Origin: Candidatus Methanoperedens sp.
GTDB taxonomy: Archaea; Halobacteriota; Methanosarcinia; Methanosarcinales; Methanoperedenaceae
Direction of reading: 5' to 3'
Assembly: GCA_026552975.1 (NCBI GenBank)
Contig: JAPMTR010000087.1
Location: forward strand, 1-35,774
DNA: 35,774 bases
Part shown: in pieces, positions 15,624 to 25,291 of the stretch
How positions within the stretch are numbered: the first letter of the stretch is position 1
Layout of the letters: every line of letters starts with the position of its first letter
Position numbers and translations under genes: made by a program
The notes under the pieces: model-generated
Database searches by the model: none
Seen by the model: the letters and a program-made list of their open reading frames with translations, nothing else
What the model was told of the DNA's origin: nothing

Positions 15624-17785
15624 ACCTGATAGAGATCTTAACATGGTGGATAGTTCTTCAGATCATTGCCCTTCTGGCTCTTCCTATTTCTTTTTATTTT
15701 TGCCGGAATTTAAAAGATCAGGGATATTGCGTTTCAAAACCTCTTGGCATATTGCTAACAACATATTTTAGCTGGATAATATCTTTTTTTACTGGCTATT
15801 CATATTTTTCTGTATTGTTTTCCTTAGCATTTACGGGAATTATTTCGCTCATAATTTATTTCATTTATATGAAAAAAACGCATATTTCTGTAAATAAAGC
15901 CTATATTCTTAAATTTGAATTCCTTTTCTTGTTATCATATATTATTTTTACTATGATCCGTGCATATAGCCCGGAAATTTACTGGACTGGAGGTGAGAAA
16001 TTCATGGATATGACATTCATAAACAGCATGCTTCGAACATCTGAATTTCCTCCTCTTGATCCATGGATGTCGGGTAATGTTACTTATTATTATTATTTCG
16101 GGTATCTGATAGTTGCAAATCTAATTAAAATTTCAGGAGTATTTCCATCAATAGCATTTAATCTTGCTACAGCATCCTTTTTCGCCCTGTCGTTTACGAC
16201 TGCCTTTGGAATAGGATTCAACCTGACCGAAAGAATAAAATATGGGGTAATAACTGCTTTTTTTGTAACCATGGCAGGAAATCTTGTGGGTTTTTTTCAA
16301 TTGCTGGACATCCTGAGAAATGGTTTAGAGGGGCTCCTCTCATTTAGTTACTGGACCAGTTCACGGGTCATTCCAGATACGATCAATGAATTTCCTTTTT
16401 TTTCGTACCTCCAGGGTGACGTTCATCCGCATATGATCTCTGTAACTTTCCAGCTTCTGGTCATTATTCTTCTATTAAATAATATCAGATCAGATTTTCT
16501 TGAATGGAAGAATGTTCTTATTCTGGGACTGGCTATAGGATTTTTATATCCCCTGAATACATGGGATTATCCTTTATATATTGTCCTGGGGATCCTTGTT
16601 TCATTAACAACAATGATCTTTTCTAACCTGAATGAAAAAAAGGAGCATTTGAAACCCATAAAACCCATAATTTCTATAGCAGTCATGACTGCTGCAAGTT
16701 ATCTTTTATATCTTCCTTATCACCTTTCCTATAAAATAGATAAGAGTATTTTATTGGTTCCATCAGGAAGATCGCCTCTGATCTTTTATTTAGCGATATA
16801 CGGATTATTCATTTTTATGATCTACACTTTTATATTTCAAAATATCAAAAATAACCCGGGAAATAATTCAAATATTCCAAATGTTTCCTACATTTTACTA
16901 TCAATTGCAGCATTGATAACAATTTTTGAGTTCAAACTTTTTATTTTTGATAACATTAAAGAACCAATATTTGAGTTCGAAATATTGCTTTTAATTCTTC
17001 CCCTCCTTATTCTGTCGACACTTTCCATTCGAAAAGACAAAAATAAGAATACTGTTTTAATTTTGATATTGATCAACGCAGGCGTATTAATATCTGTTTT
17101 TTGTGAGTTCTTTTATATTCTGGATGCCCTGGGGCACGGGGATCCATCTTTAATCCGCCTGAACACAATCTTCAAATTTTACCTCCAGAACTGGATCCTG
17201 TGGAGTGTTTCAGCCGGTTATGTATTATTCCAGTTAAGACAGCAGATCGATCCTGGAAAAGTATGGGGTACTATCGCAGTAATCCTGATCCTCATGGTAT
17301 CTATGTATCCTGTTTTTGCCACCATAGGTAAATCGAGCAGCTTCAATGGCATACCTGACCTTAACGGGGAATCATACATCAAGAAAGAGCATCCGTATGA
17401 TTACCAGGCGATCTTATGGTTCAGGGATCTTGAGGGACAACCGGTTGTCCTCCAGGCGCCAGGACATTTGTACGAATGGAATACTGCGATCACAACATTT
17501 ACAGGACTTCCGACAGTTATTGGTTGGGCGGGGCATGAGATCAACTGGAGATATCCCAACAGGAGCGAAATAGATAGGCGCTGGTCGGATGTTGAAAGGA
17601 TCTATACCTCAAGCGATATTCGAGAAATTGAGGGGCTTTTAAAAAAATATAATGTTTCTTATATATATTTTGGTGAGGTTGAGGCAAAAAGATTCGTTCA
17701 TCAAGGGCTTTTTGATAAATATCCAGAGATTTTTCGGAAAGTGTTTGAGTATGGTGATTTTGAAATATATTATGTGCAAAATTAA
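15614..17785 (+). CDS. DUF2298/Chlor_Arch_YYY membrane protein
   Basis: 723 residues, mostly hydrophobic, with more than ten likely membrane segments. The Tyr-rich loop NVTYYYYFGYLIVANLIKIS and the segments PEIYWTGGEKFMDMTFINSM and LGHGDPSLIRLNTIFKFYLQ are characteristic of the DUF2298 (Chlor_Arch_YYY) family. These proteins resemble GT-C glycosyltransferases that use lipid-linked sugars outside the membrane. A soluble C-terminal domain follows (from about residue 610: YDYQAILWFRDLEGQPVVLQ). Coupled to the GT2 gene, it likely transfers the sugar made there to a surface acceptor. Confidence 0.85.
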   Translation: MGLNLIEILTWWIVLQIIALLALPISFYFCRNLKDQGYCVSKPLGILLTTYFSWIISFFTGYSYFSVLFSLAFTGIISLIIYFIYMKKTHISVNKAYILKFEFLFLLSYIIFTMIRAYSPEIYWTGGEKFMDMTFINSMLRTSEFPPLDPWMSGNVTYYYYFGYLIVANLIKISGVFPSIAFNLATASFFALSFTTAFGIGFNLTERIKYGVITAFFVTMAGNLVGFFQLLDILRNGLEGLLSFSYWTSSRVIPDTINEFPFFSYLQGDVHPHMISVTFQLLVIILLLNNIRSDFLEWKNVLILGLAIGFLYPLNTWDYPLYIVLGILVSLTTMIFSNLNEKKEHLKPIKPIISIAVMTAASYLLYLPYHLSYKIDKSILLVPSGRSPLIFYLAIYGLFIFMIYTFIFQNIKNNPGNNSNIPNVSYILLSIAALITIFEFKLFIFDNIKEPIFEFEILLLILPLLILSTLSIRKDKNKNTVLILILINAGVLISVFCEFFYILDALGHGDPSLIRLNTIFKFYLQNWILWSVSAGYVLFQLRQQIDPGKVWGTIAVILILMVSMYPVFATIGKSSSFNGIPDLNGESYIKKEHPYDYQAILWFRDLEGQPVVLQAPGHLYEWNTAITTFTGLPTVIGWAGHEINWRYPNRSEIDRRWSDVERIYTSSDIREIEGLLKKYNVSYIYFGEVEAKRFVHQGLFDKYPEIFRKVFEYGDFEIYYVQN

Positions 17786-17829
17786 TTATCCGATAGTTAT
17801 ATCAATGAAGTATTTAATTTAATTGCAAT

Positions 17830-18657
17830 ATGGTGCGACCCACATCAATTCTATTCATAACAACAATCTTATTAACTACCTTATTATCTGGTTGTGTCGA
17901 GGATGCAAGTATAACAGAAATAGCGGAAGATTCAAAAACGAACTCAACGATAACTACAAATATCACACCATTAGTGACCCCTCCCCAGGAGGTCGTGTCA
18001 ACAGGAATTCTGGTGAAATTAGATGGGATAATTGGATTCATCCCAACGATCCAGACTATTAAGACTGGTGATGAAGTTATTTGGGAAAATTTTGATCCCG
18101 CTAGTATCATTCTTGTCAGCAACGATGGGTTTTTTGATGCTAAGTTACTTGCATTTTATCAACAATTTCGATATGTATTCTCAAGATCTGGGACTTATAC
18201 CTTCTCAATAAAAAATACTAATCTAATTGGTACGATAATAGTGGAATCAGAGGAGATAATGGAATCAAAAAAGATTATGGAATCCCCGGTGATCCAAGAT
18301 CCCGTACCAACTCTTACAAAACAATTAGAATTACCATCCACTGCCTTATATGTAACAGTACGCATGAAGAAACCTATTGATTGGAGCTCAGGGAGCGAGA
18401 TAAAATACGAGCTCGATGCTTTGAAGGCCAAGATCATGAATCAAATCGATATTCCACTCACAATAAAAGCACAGATCCTGAGTGGTGACCAGATTCTTGA
18501 AGAGAAAACTTTCATCCTGGAAAAACAAAATAGTGTCAATGAATTTTCAAACGAGAAAAATCATTTTATCAACGATACAAACATAAATCTGCGCTTATTT
18601 GTTAATAGTTACCAGCCGGTTGACTACAAGTTCGTAGTAGTTGACCAGCTAAATTAG
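17830..18657 (+). CDS. Lipoprotein with cupredoxin-like domain
   Basis: 275 residues. The signal peptide ends in the lipobox LLSGC (Cys at about 22), so it is membrane-anchored outside the cell. Residues about 58-140 have a cupredoxin-like β-fold (FIPTIQTIKTGDEVIWENFD, then YVFSRSGTYTFSIKN and GTIIVE). The copper ligands are missing: the expected Cys-x2-His-x2-Met loop and upstream His are not there. A second β-rich part follows. A structural or binding role is therefore more likely than electron transfer. Confidence 0.65.
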   Translation: MVRPTSILFITTILLTTLLSGCVEDASITEIAEDSKTNSTITTNITPLVTPPQEVVSTGILVKLDGIIGFIPTIQTIKTGDEVIWENFDPASIILVSNDGFFDAKLLAFYQQFRYVFSRSGTYTFSIKNTNLIGTIIVESEEIMESKKIMESPVIQDPVPTLTKQLELPSTALYVTVRMKKPIDWSSGSEIKYELDALKAKIMNQIDIPLTIKAQILSGDQILEEKTFILEKQNSVNEFSNEKNHFINDTNINLRLFVNSYQPVDYKFVVVDQLN

Positions 18658-18743
18658 ATCAAATCTAAAAAAATCAAGTGGTAAAACAAATTAAAACCGT
18701 TAAATCTTTTTAGTATCAGGTTGTGCAATGAAGGGAGCTAACA

Positions 18744-21617
18744 ATGAAAGAAAGGTATGATCCGAAAGAAGTCGAGATAAAATGGCAGAGCAAATGGAAA
18801 GAATCACGAATATTTGAGCCTGAGCCAGATGATCGAAAGAAATTCTTTATTACGATCCCATACCCCTATTTAAACGGAAACCTACACGCAGGACATACCA
18901 GGACTTTCACTATCGGGGATGTTATCGCGCGATACAAACGTATGATCGGATACAATGTTCTTTTCCCAATGGGTTTTCATGCAACAGGAACACCAATAGT
19001 AGGTCTTGTAGAACAGATCGTTAAAAAAGATCCCGAGACCATCCGGGTTTATAACCAGCTTCACCAGATCCCAATGGAGGTTCTTGAGTCTATCAAGACC
19101 CCGGAAAACATTGTTGAGTACTTCAGTATTGAAGCAGAAGCTGCTATGAAAAGCATTGGTTTTTCCATAGACTGGAGACGTAAATTCACGACCACTGAGC
19201 CTCATTATAAGAAACTCATTACCTGGCAGTTCAACCTGCTTCACAGCCTTGATAAAGTGGTAAAAGGCGCGCATCCCGTGAGATGGTGCCCGAATGATGA
19301 AAATCCTGTCGAAGATCATGATATTTTAAAAGGTGAAGATGCCACGATCATTGAATATACATTGATCAAATTCAACCTGGATGGAGATATCCTTCCCTGT
19401 GCCACGCTTCGTCCTGAAACAGTATTCGGTGTCACGAATCTATGGATCAATCCTAAAATCGTACACATGAGGCTAAAAGTGAACGATGAGACCTGGATCG
19501 TTAGCAAAGACGCGTACGATAAACTCAAATATTCAGATAAAAGCATAGAATTGATCGACCAGGTCAATGGGGATACCCTGATAGGCAAAAAAGTGATAAA
19601 TCCGGTAACCGGTTCATCAGTTCTTATCCTTCCCGCTTCTTTTGTAAGCCCTGAGAACGGCAGTGGCATAGTCATGAGCGTTCCCGCCCATGCGCCATAC
19701 GATTATCTTGCCCTTCGCGACCTGAAAGGCGCTGACCTGACAGTTTATGGAATAACAGAAGATGTTTCATCAATTCCGCTCATAGCATTAATAAAAGTGC
19801 CCGAATACGGAAAATATCCTGCTGTTGATGCAGTTACTGAACTGAAAGTAAAAGATCAGAACGATCCAAAAGCAGAAGAAGCCACAAAAATTGTTTACAG
19901 GCGGGAATTCCATGGCGGAGTGCTCACCGAGACAACCGGGAAATATGCGGGTATGTCTGTATCGAAAATAAAAGATGTTCTTACACATGACCTTATCGAG
20001 CAGGGTATCGCTGATGTGTTCTATGAGTTTAGCGAACAGCCGGTAATATGCAGGTGCGGAGCTACATGCGTGATCAAAATGGTAAAAGACCAGTGGTTCT
20101 TAAATTATTCCGAACCTTCATGGAAAGAACAGGTTTACAAATGCCTTGCAGGTATGCAGATCATCCCGCCTGAATTGAGAGTGGAATTTGAGAACAAGAT
20201 CGACTGGCTCAAAGACAAAGCCTGCGCGCGCAGAAAAGGACTTGGGACAAGGCTTCCCTGGGATATGGAATGGATAATTGAATCTCTTGGTGATTCAACG
20301 ATCTACATGAGTTATTATATTATAGCAAAATACCTTGATAAATTTGAACCTGAACAATTGAAAGCAGAGTTTTTCGATTATTGTTTGCTGGGAAAAAGCA
20401 CGGCACAAAACGCGTCTTCAAGCACTGGCATCGATATTGGCATAATCAATGCTATCAGGAATGAGTTCCTTTACTGGTACCCTGTAGACCTTCGTTCATC
20501 AGGCAAAGACCTTATCCCGAACCACATTTTGTTTTTCCTGTTCCATCATGTTGCGATATTTCCGGAAACACACTGGCCAAAATCTATCGCCATCAATGGT
20601 TTTGTCTCACTTGAAGGCCAGAAGATGAGTAAATCCAAAGGACCCATACTCACATTAAGATCAGCTGTAGAAGAATATGGCGCCGACATAACACGCCTCT
20701 ATATTCTCAGCACAGCTGAGCATGTCCAGGATGCAGATTGGAGAAACGCGGATATAGAAGCTACAAGAAAACAGTTTGAAAGATTCTATAAGATAGCATA
20801 CGATTGCCTTACAGAAGAAAATAATACTAATTCTGATAGCACTTGCGAATTGAAGTTCATCGATAAATGGATGCTCAGTAAAATGCAGTATCGGATCATA
20901 GAAACTACTGATGCCCTGAACAGAATGCAGACAAGAAGGGCGGTACAGAATGCGTTTTATCATATAATTAACGATATGAAATGGTACGAAAGACGCGGGG
21001 GCTGTGCATCTAAAAAAGATATCCTTAATACCTGGGTCAGGTTAATGGCGCCTTTTACACCCCATATCTGCGAAGAAATATGGGAACAGCTGGGATCGGG
21101 TTTTATTTCTTTAAATTCGTTCCCAGAAGCTGATATTTCACTCATTGACCGGAGTGCGGAACTTGCAGAAGAAATTACTGGTAATACACTCAAAGATATT
21201 GAGGAAATTCTCAGATTGATAAAATTAAAACCAACAAGGGTAGTTCTTTATACAGCAGCTTCATGGAAGAAGAATATCCTGAAAAAAGCTATAATGATGA
21301 AAAAGGACAATGTACTTGACATGAAAACACTCATGAATGCGCTTATGAGCGATCCCCTGATGAGGCCGCATGCAAAGGATATTCCCAAATTTGCCCAAAA
21401 AACCATTAATGATGTGCAGGGAATGGAAAATGAATTGATGGTCTCCCTTACAGAGACGGATTTTGATGAAACATCAGCACTCAAAGAATCAATGGATTTC
21501 CTGAAACGCATTGTCGAATGCGATGTTGAGATATACAATGCCGATGATGCCGGATATGATCCTCAGGGAAAAAGCCGCATTGCAGTTCCAATGAGACCTG
21601 CGATATATATTGAATGA
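18744..21617 (+). CDS. leuS: Leucyl-tRNA synthetase, archaeal type
   Basis: 957 residues, the usual archaeal length. Class I motifs are both present: HAGHTRTF (HIGH) in PYPYLNGNLHAGHTRTFTIG, and KMSKSKG late in the Rossmann domain. The CP1 editing domain is recognisable (TLRPETVFGVTNLWINP, GTGVVMSVPAHAP-like GSGIVMSVPAHAPYDY). A four-helix anticodon-binding region follows KMSKS, with the archaeal-specific C-terminal extension. ATG 18744 has AAGGGAG upstream. It charges tRNA-Leu and proofreads norvaline/isoleucine errors. Confidence 0.97.
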   Translation: MKERYDPKEVEIKWQSKWKESRIFEPEPDDRKKFFITIPYPYLNGNLHAGHTRTFTIGDVIARYKRMIGYNVLFPMGFHATGTPIVGLVEQIVKKDPETIRVYNQLHQIPMEVLESIKTPENIVEYFSIEAEAAMKSIGFSIDWRRKFTTTEPHYKKLITWQFNLLHSLDKVVKGAHPVRWCPNDENPVEDHDILKGEDATIIEYTLIKFNLDGDILPCATLRPETVFGVTNLWINPKIVHMRLKVNDETWIVSKDAYDKLKYSDKSIELIDQVNGDTLIGKKVINPVTGSSVLILPASFVSPENGSGIVMSVPAHAPYDYLALRDLKGADLTVYGITEDVSSIPLIALIKVPEYGKYPAVDAVTELKVKDQNDPKAEEATKIVYRREFHGGVLTETTGKYAGMSVSKIKDVLTHDLIEQGIADVFYEFSEQPVICRCGATCVIKMVKDQWFLNYSEPSWKEQVYKCLAGMQIIPPELRVEFENKIDWLKDKACARRKGLGTRLPWDMEWIIESLGDSTIYMSYYIIAKYLDKFEPEQLKAEFFDYCLLGKSTAQNASSSTGIDIGIINAIRNEFLYWYPVDLRSSGKDLIPNHILFFLFHHVAIFPETHWPKSIAINGFVSLEGQKMSKSKGPILTLRSAVEEYGADITRLYILSTAEHVQDADWRNADIEATRKQFERFYKIAYDCLTEENNTNSDSTCELKFIDKWMLSKMQYRIIETTDALNRMQTRRAVQNAFYHIINDMKWYERRGGCASKKDILNTWVRLMAPFTPHICEEIWEQLGSGFISLNSFPEADISLIDRSAELAEEITGNTLKDIEEILRLIKLKPTRVVLYTAASWKKNILKKAIMMKKDNVLDMKTLMNALMSDPLMRPHAKDIPKFAQKTINDVQGMENELMVSLTETDFDETSALKESMDFLKRIVECDVEIYNADDAGYDPQGKSRIAVPMRPAIYIE

Positions 21618-21784
21618 TACGATGAAATTCAGTCCTCATGTTTAAGAACGCTAACATTAATAAACAAATAAAATCAACTATATATTGGAAGTTCAAGTTC
21701 AATTTTTTAATCAAACAATAAATATCAAATGATATATAAATATACGGACAAAGTGTGAAAATCAAGGAGATGCGAGGTAAAACT

Positions 21785-21922
21785 ATGTCAAAACTTAAAA
21801 AGAGAGGAATTGAAAGAAAAGGCGAGAAAAAACAAAAGATCCTGGATAACAAAATGATGGATGAGCATCTTGTGGATTTGACAAAAGGAAATTCTGAGTT
21901 AGAGGAACTGCCAGAGGAATAA
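21785..21922 (+). CDS. Small charged protein upstream of MoaD-like gene
   Basis: 45 residues from ATG 21785, with GAGGT 7 nt upstream; an upstream in-frame ATG is at 21770. The first half is strongly basic (MSKLKKRGIERKGEKKQKIL) and the second acidic (HLVDLTKGNSELEELPEE). It ends 2 bp before the TTG start of the next gene, so the two are likely cotranscribed. Not recognised. Confidence 0.45.
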   Translation: MSKLKKRGIERKGEKKQKILDNKMMDEHLVDLTKGNSELEELPEE

Positions 21923-21924
21923 TA

Positions 21925-22131
21925 TTGAAAATAAGGGTGAAAATCCTTTCCGGGGGTGTTAAAGAACAGGATATGGATGTTTCACCGGATTCTACTTATG
22001 AAGAGCTCCTTGGAACTCTTCATATAAATCCGGAAATCGTACTAATTTTCAGAAATGGTTTCCCAGTGCCCCTTGATGAAAAAGTGTCTTCTGATAATGT
22101 GGATATCCTGAGGGTTGTCACCGGTGGATAA
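21925..22131 (+). CDS. ThiS/MoaD-like sulfur carrier (SAMP type)
   Basis: 68 residues with a β-grasp ubiquitin-like pattern and the required C-terminal Gly-Gly (ILRVVTGG). It begins at TTG 21925; MKIRVKILSGG is the normal family start, so this rare start is preferred over GTG 21937. The C-terminal glycine would be adenylated and thiocarboxylated by an E1-like enzyme for molybdopterin, thiamine or tRNA sulfur transfer, or used for protein tagging. moaA follows 24 bp later, which makes molybdopterin synthesis the first guess. Confidence 0.8.
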   Translation: MKIRVKILSGGVKEQDMDVSPDSTYEELLGTLHINPEIVLIFRNGFPVPLDEKVSSDNVDILRVVTGG

Positions 22132-22155
22132 TATCGTTAATATTTTCAGATCATT

Positions 22156-23043
22156 ATGGAATTGTCAGACTCTTATGGACGAAAGATACGAAGTCTTCGA
22201 ATCTCACTGACCCACCGCTGCAACCTGAGATGCCTTTATTGTCATCGCGAAGGAGAGACGCGCGAAATGAACAATGAAATGAGCGTCAGGACTATAGCAA
22301 ATATTGTGCAAGCTTCCAGCGCTTTTGGTGTTGATAAAGTTAAATTCTCTGGAGGGGAACCATTGATCAGGGATGACATTGATAAAATAATCCGGGCCCT
22401 TCCCCCCCTTAAGGATATTTCAGCAACAACGAATGGCTCTTTGCTGGCGCAAAAGGCACAGTCCCTCGCTGATAGCGGGCTTAATAGAATAAATATCAGT
22501 CTTCCTTCCCTTTCACCTGAAAAATACAGGAGAGTGACAGGAGGCGATGTGAGAAGAGTTCTTGCAGGGATAGATGCTGCTGTTAAGTGTGATCTTACTC
22601 CAGTCAAACTTAATATGGTTCTCCTAAAAGGAATTAATGAGGGTGAGATCCCTGAAATGATGAATTATATCCAAGAATTCGAGGGAAAAGTGATCCTGCA
22701 ATTAATAGAATTGATGGATTTTAACAAAATGAAAGAATTCCAGGTCAATATTGCTAAAGTGGAAAAATACCTGGAATCGAAGGCTTCAAATATCGAAGTC
22801 CGCGCCATGCACCGCAGAAAGAAGTACCATATTGACGGGATCGAAGTTGAACTTGTGCGCCCTATCGATAATTCTCATTTCTGCGCCAATTGCAACAGGC
22901 TTCGGGTCACATCTGATGGAAGGCTTAAGCCATGTCTTTTGAGAAATGACAATCTTGTGGATGTCAATAATAAAGAACCAGAGGAGATCATGGAACTTAT
23001 GGGGCTTGCAATGGAAAAAAGAGAACCATTCTATAAGGACTGA
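22156..23043 (+). CDS. moaA: GTP 3',8-cyclase, molybdenum cofactor biosynthesis
   Basis: 295 residues, radical SAM. The N-terminal cluster motif CNLRCLYC lies in LRISLTHRCNLRCLYCHREG. The SAM-binding GGE is in VKFSGGEPLIRDDI, and the second [4Fe-4S] site is in HFCANCNRLRVTSDGRLKPC (CX2CX13C). It converts GTP to 3',8-cyclo-H2GTP, the first step to molybdopterin or tungstopterin, needed for formylmethanofuran dehydrogenase and nitrate reductase-type enzymes. The usual bacterial C-terminal Gly-Gly is absent (it ends EPFYKD), which is common outside bacteria. Confidence 0.93.
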   Translation: MELSDSYGRKIRSLRISLTHRCNLRCLYCHREGETREMNNEMSVRTIANIVQASSAFGVDKVKFSGGEPLIRDDIDKIIRALPPLKDISATTNGSLLAQKAQSLADSGLNRINISLPSLSPEKYRRVTGGDVRRVLAGIDAAVKCDLTPVKLNMVLLKGINEGEIPEMMNYIQEFEGKVILQLIELMDFNKMKEFQVNIAKVEKYLESKASNIEVRAMHRRKKYHIDGIEVELVRPIDNSHFCANCNRLRVTSDGRLKPCLLRNDNLVDVNNKEPEEIMELMGLAMEKREPFYKD

Positions 23044-23058
23044 ACTTGAACTTCCATT

Positions 23059-23985
23059 TTATGAATCATAATGATGCGGTTCTTTATGCACTTCATTTAT
23101 AAAACTGAAATCAAATATTTCATTCCGGGGTATGATATTTGATATATATTTTAATCTGTGTAAAACCGGTACAAAATCCATTGTTGAAGAAACAAATCCG
23201 GATGACAGCATAGAGCAATATTTCGGGGAGATGGCATAAGCATCGCGAACAAAATCCTCATCCACTATTCTGGTCAGGCCTGAAACTAACTTTGCAGCTT
23301 TGCCTGTGTTTTCCCGAATGAAATTGCTGGCTCTTTCATGAAGCTCTATAAATTGTGTAATTACTTCAGGATATTTCATCATTTCTTTCCTTATGACGAT
23401 CCCGTAGCTGGGATTGTCTTTCCAGAGTCTATCCGGCGGTATTATTATTTTCCCCTGACAGGCGCGCATAGCTTCAACCGCAAGTGGCGGAGTGCCTATG
23501 GCCGCATCAATATCCCCATCAATGAGCGCCTCAAGGACAAAATCTGTCCAGGGAAAATTTTTTACCCTGATATCCAATTTTGCTTCGTTTATGATATTAT
23601 TTATAATTACATCATGGATCGAGCCTTTTGGAGGAGAGCCTATGATCCTGCCTTCAAATTGAAGCATGACAGATCCAATAACCTCCCCTTTAGAAAGAGA
23701 CCTGTACTCCTTCTGTGCGATCAATACTGTCCCCTCCACATGCCCGCCAGCAACGCAGATGATAGGAACGCCTCGATCAATTCCAATTATTGCAGGGGGA
23801 AGACCTATATATCCTATATCGATCTCCTTTTTTTCAAAAGCTTTCACGATATCTGGTCCTGAGGCGAAAAGTTTCCAGTTTGCTTTTATACCGGCTTTTT
23901 CGAGCCATTCCGTTCCCATTAGAATAAAAGAAGTGTGGTATAATGTAGAAAGATGACCAATATTGATCTGTTGTATCTCAATCAT
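23059..23985 (-). CDS. Substrate-binding-fold protein without signal peptide
   Basis: 308 residues of the NMT1/THI5-like or NitT/TauT periplasmic-binding fold: IGHLSTLYHTSFILMGTEWL, EKKEIDIGYIGLPPAIIGID, GSPPKGSIHDVII and ALIDGDIDAAIGTPPLAVEA. It starts directly with the first β-strand (MIEIQQINIGHLST): no signal peptide, lipobox or membrane segment. No ABC permease or ATPase gene is next to it. A cytoplasmic ligand sensor or an enzyme (as in MqnA/MqnD or THI5, which reuse this fold) is therefore possible. It is convergent with moaA. Confidence 0.7.
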   Translation of the reverse strand: MIEIQQINIGHLSTLYHTSFILMGTEWLEKAGIKANWKLFASGPDIVKAFEKKEIDIGYIGLPPAIIGIDRGVPIICVAGGHVEGTVLIAQKEYRSLSKGEVIGSVMLQFEGRIIGSPPKGSIHDVIINNIINEAKLDIRVKNFPWTDFVLEALIDGDIDAAIGTPPLAVEAMRACQGKIIIPPDRLWKDNPSYGIVIRKEMMKYPEVITQFIELHERASNFIRENTGKAAKLVSGLTRIVDEDFVRDAYAISPKYCSMLSSGFVSSTMDFVPVLHRLKYISNIIPRNEIFDFSFINEVHKEPHHYDS

Positions 23986-24218
23986 GATATTTTCATTGAT
24001 AAGGTAGCATTAAAGCCTTTCTACAACTTTAAAGTTTCAAAGAGACGAATTAGAGCAAATTTGGGTATAATCTTGGAAAAACACTATTAAAGGACAAATC
24101 AATTATTGAATGCGTAGAGGATAAATAACTTTCATCAAGATTCACTCCTATCCTATCCACAATCCATCCAAGAATTCTTGAAATCCTCTACCTTTTCTAT
24201 TCATTTTAGATTCCAATT

Positions 24219-24827
24219 TCAGGTTCCTATCTGAACCGGCATTTCAGCTTCAGGGAACAATTTTTTTGTTTTCATGAATTCCCTTGCATTCTTGATGGCT
24301 GTGGAATATACGAACATCCAGCCCTCATTGATAAAGATCGTTCCATCCCTGACTGTTTCATTACTGAGTGTCTCTACCCCGAATTCCATCAATAATTGTA
24401 TGGTTGCTATACATGCTGCCGAATATACATCAATGTCCCTTGATTCAGTCGTGATGTCATGAAGGAGCATCTTAAAAATGCTCCTGAATTTATTTGAAGG
24501 TATGAATTGTTTTTCACCAACTTTTAACATCACATTTATCTCTGAAAGTTGTGATATCAATTGATTGATCTTTTCTTCGTTCCAGTGTTCCGTAGGAGAA
24601 TCTGTTAACTCGTATTCAGCCCAGACATTTTTGAGATGCTCATCTATTTTTTCCTTTTTCTCTACTCTTTTCAAAGCATATTCAGAAGATTTTAATTCAG
24701 GTATCGTGGATACATATAGCCTGAAGAGATTTCGGAGTTTTTCACCATCTTCTCCTTCAACGACCTTTAATTTCTTGAGTATCTCATATTCAAGATCGTT
24801 CAGGTTTACGATCAGTTCTTTTGGCAT
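24219..24827 (-). CDS. Hypothetical archaeal protein, 202 residues
   Basis: Start ATG 24827 with AGGAGT 6 nt upstream. Mostly α-helical and charged (LNDLEYEILKKLKVVEGEDG; KRVEKKEKIDEHLKNVWAEY), then a more hydrophobic C-terminal half (AACIATIQLLMEFGVETLSN; FINEGWMFVYSTAIKNAREF). No membrane segment, no metal motif. It follows the Cys-rich gene by 12 bp and is likely cotranscribed. The C-terminal part might be a small-molecule-binding domain, but I do not recognise a family. Confidence 0.6.
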   Translation of the reverse strand: MPKELIVNLNDLEYEILKKLKVVEGEDGEKLRNLFRLYVSTIPELKSSEYALKRVEKKEKIDEHLKNVWAEYELTDSPTEHWNEEKINQLISQLSEINVMLKVGEKQFIPSNKFRSIFKMLLHDITTESRDIDVYSAACIATIQLLMEFGVETLSNETVRDGTIFINEGWMFVYSTAIKNAREFMKTKKLFPEAEMPVQIGT

Positions 24828-24839
24828 TTTACTCCTGGA

Positions 24840-25217
24840 TTATTCAACCAGCTCCGTAATAAATATGCATTCACCTGCGCCTTCAAGGATACATTCGCCA
24901 CTTTTCCTGCAGTAGAACCTCGGATCAAAATGTTTCCTGCATATTCCCCCAAAAAATCCCCTCAAAATATCACAATACATGCATTTTTTTCCAGAAAGAG
25001 GTAAGTTTTTCACATGGAATATGATCTTTTTTTCAGATATTTCTATAGAAATTGTAATCCCGACTTTCTCAAATTCGGCCTTAATATCCTCTAATTTTTG
25101 GGTTCTTATGTTGAGTGCAGCCTGTTCCCCAGCCTCAAACATCAATACAGTGTTGGCCGCTTCTGTAACAATATTATTGCAGACATCCACATATGATTCC
25201 AGAAATCTCCTGTACAA
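24840..25217 (-). CDS. Cys-rich V4R-like protein with uncertain start
   Basis: 125 residues counted from TTG 25217. The C-terminal half has an arrangement reminiscent of V4R ligand-binding domains: GKKCMYCDILRGFFGGICRK, FYCRKSG and EGAGECIF, seven cysteines in about 45 residues. The N-terminal half is helical (YVDVCNNIVTEAANTVLMFE). The frame stays open for about 20 codons upstream (RLILSKKGREYLY) with no ATG or GTG, so the true start is TTG or the 5' end is damaged. An upstream out-of-frame segment suggests a possible lost N-terminus. Probably a sensor; evidence is thin. Confidence 0.5.
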   Translation of the reverse strand: MYRRFLESYVDVCNNIVTEAANTVLMFEAGEQAALNIRTQKLEDIKAEFEKVGITISIEISEKKIIFHVKNLPLSGKKCMYCDILRGFFGGICRKHFDPRFYCRKSGECILEGAGECIFITELVE

Positions 25218-25291
25218 ATATTCACGCCCTTTTTTCGATAATATTAGTCGAATTCCATTCCTATTAAGGCTTTCTCTTCATAAGAATTATC

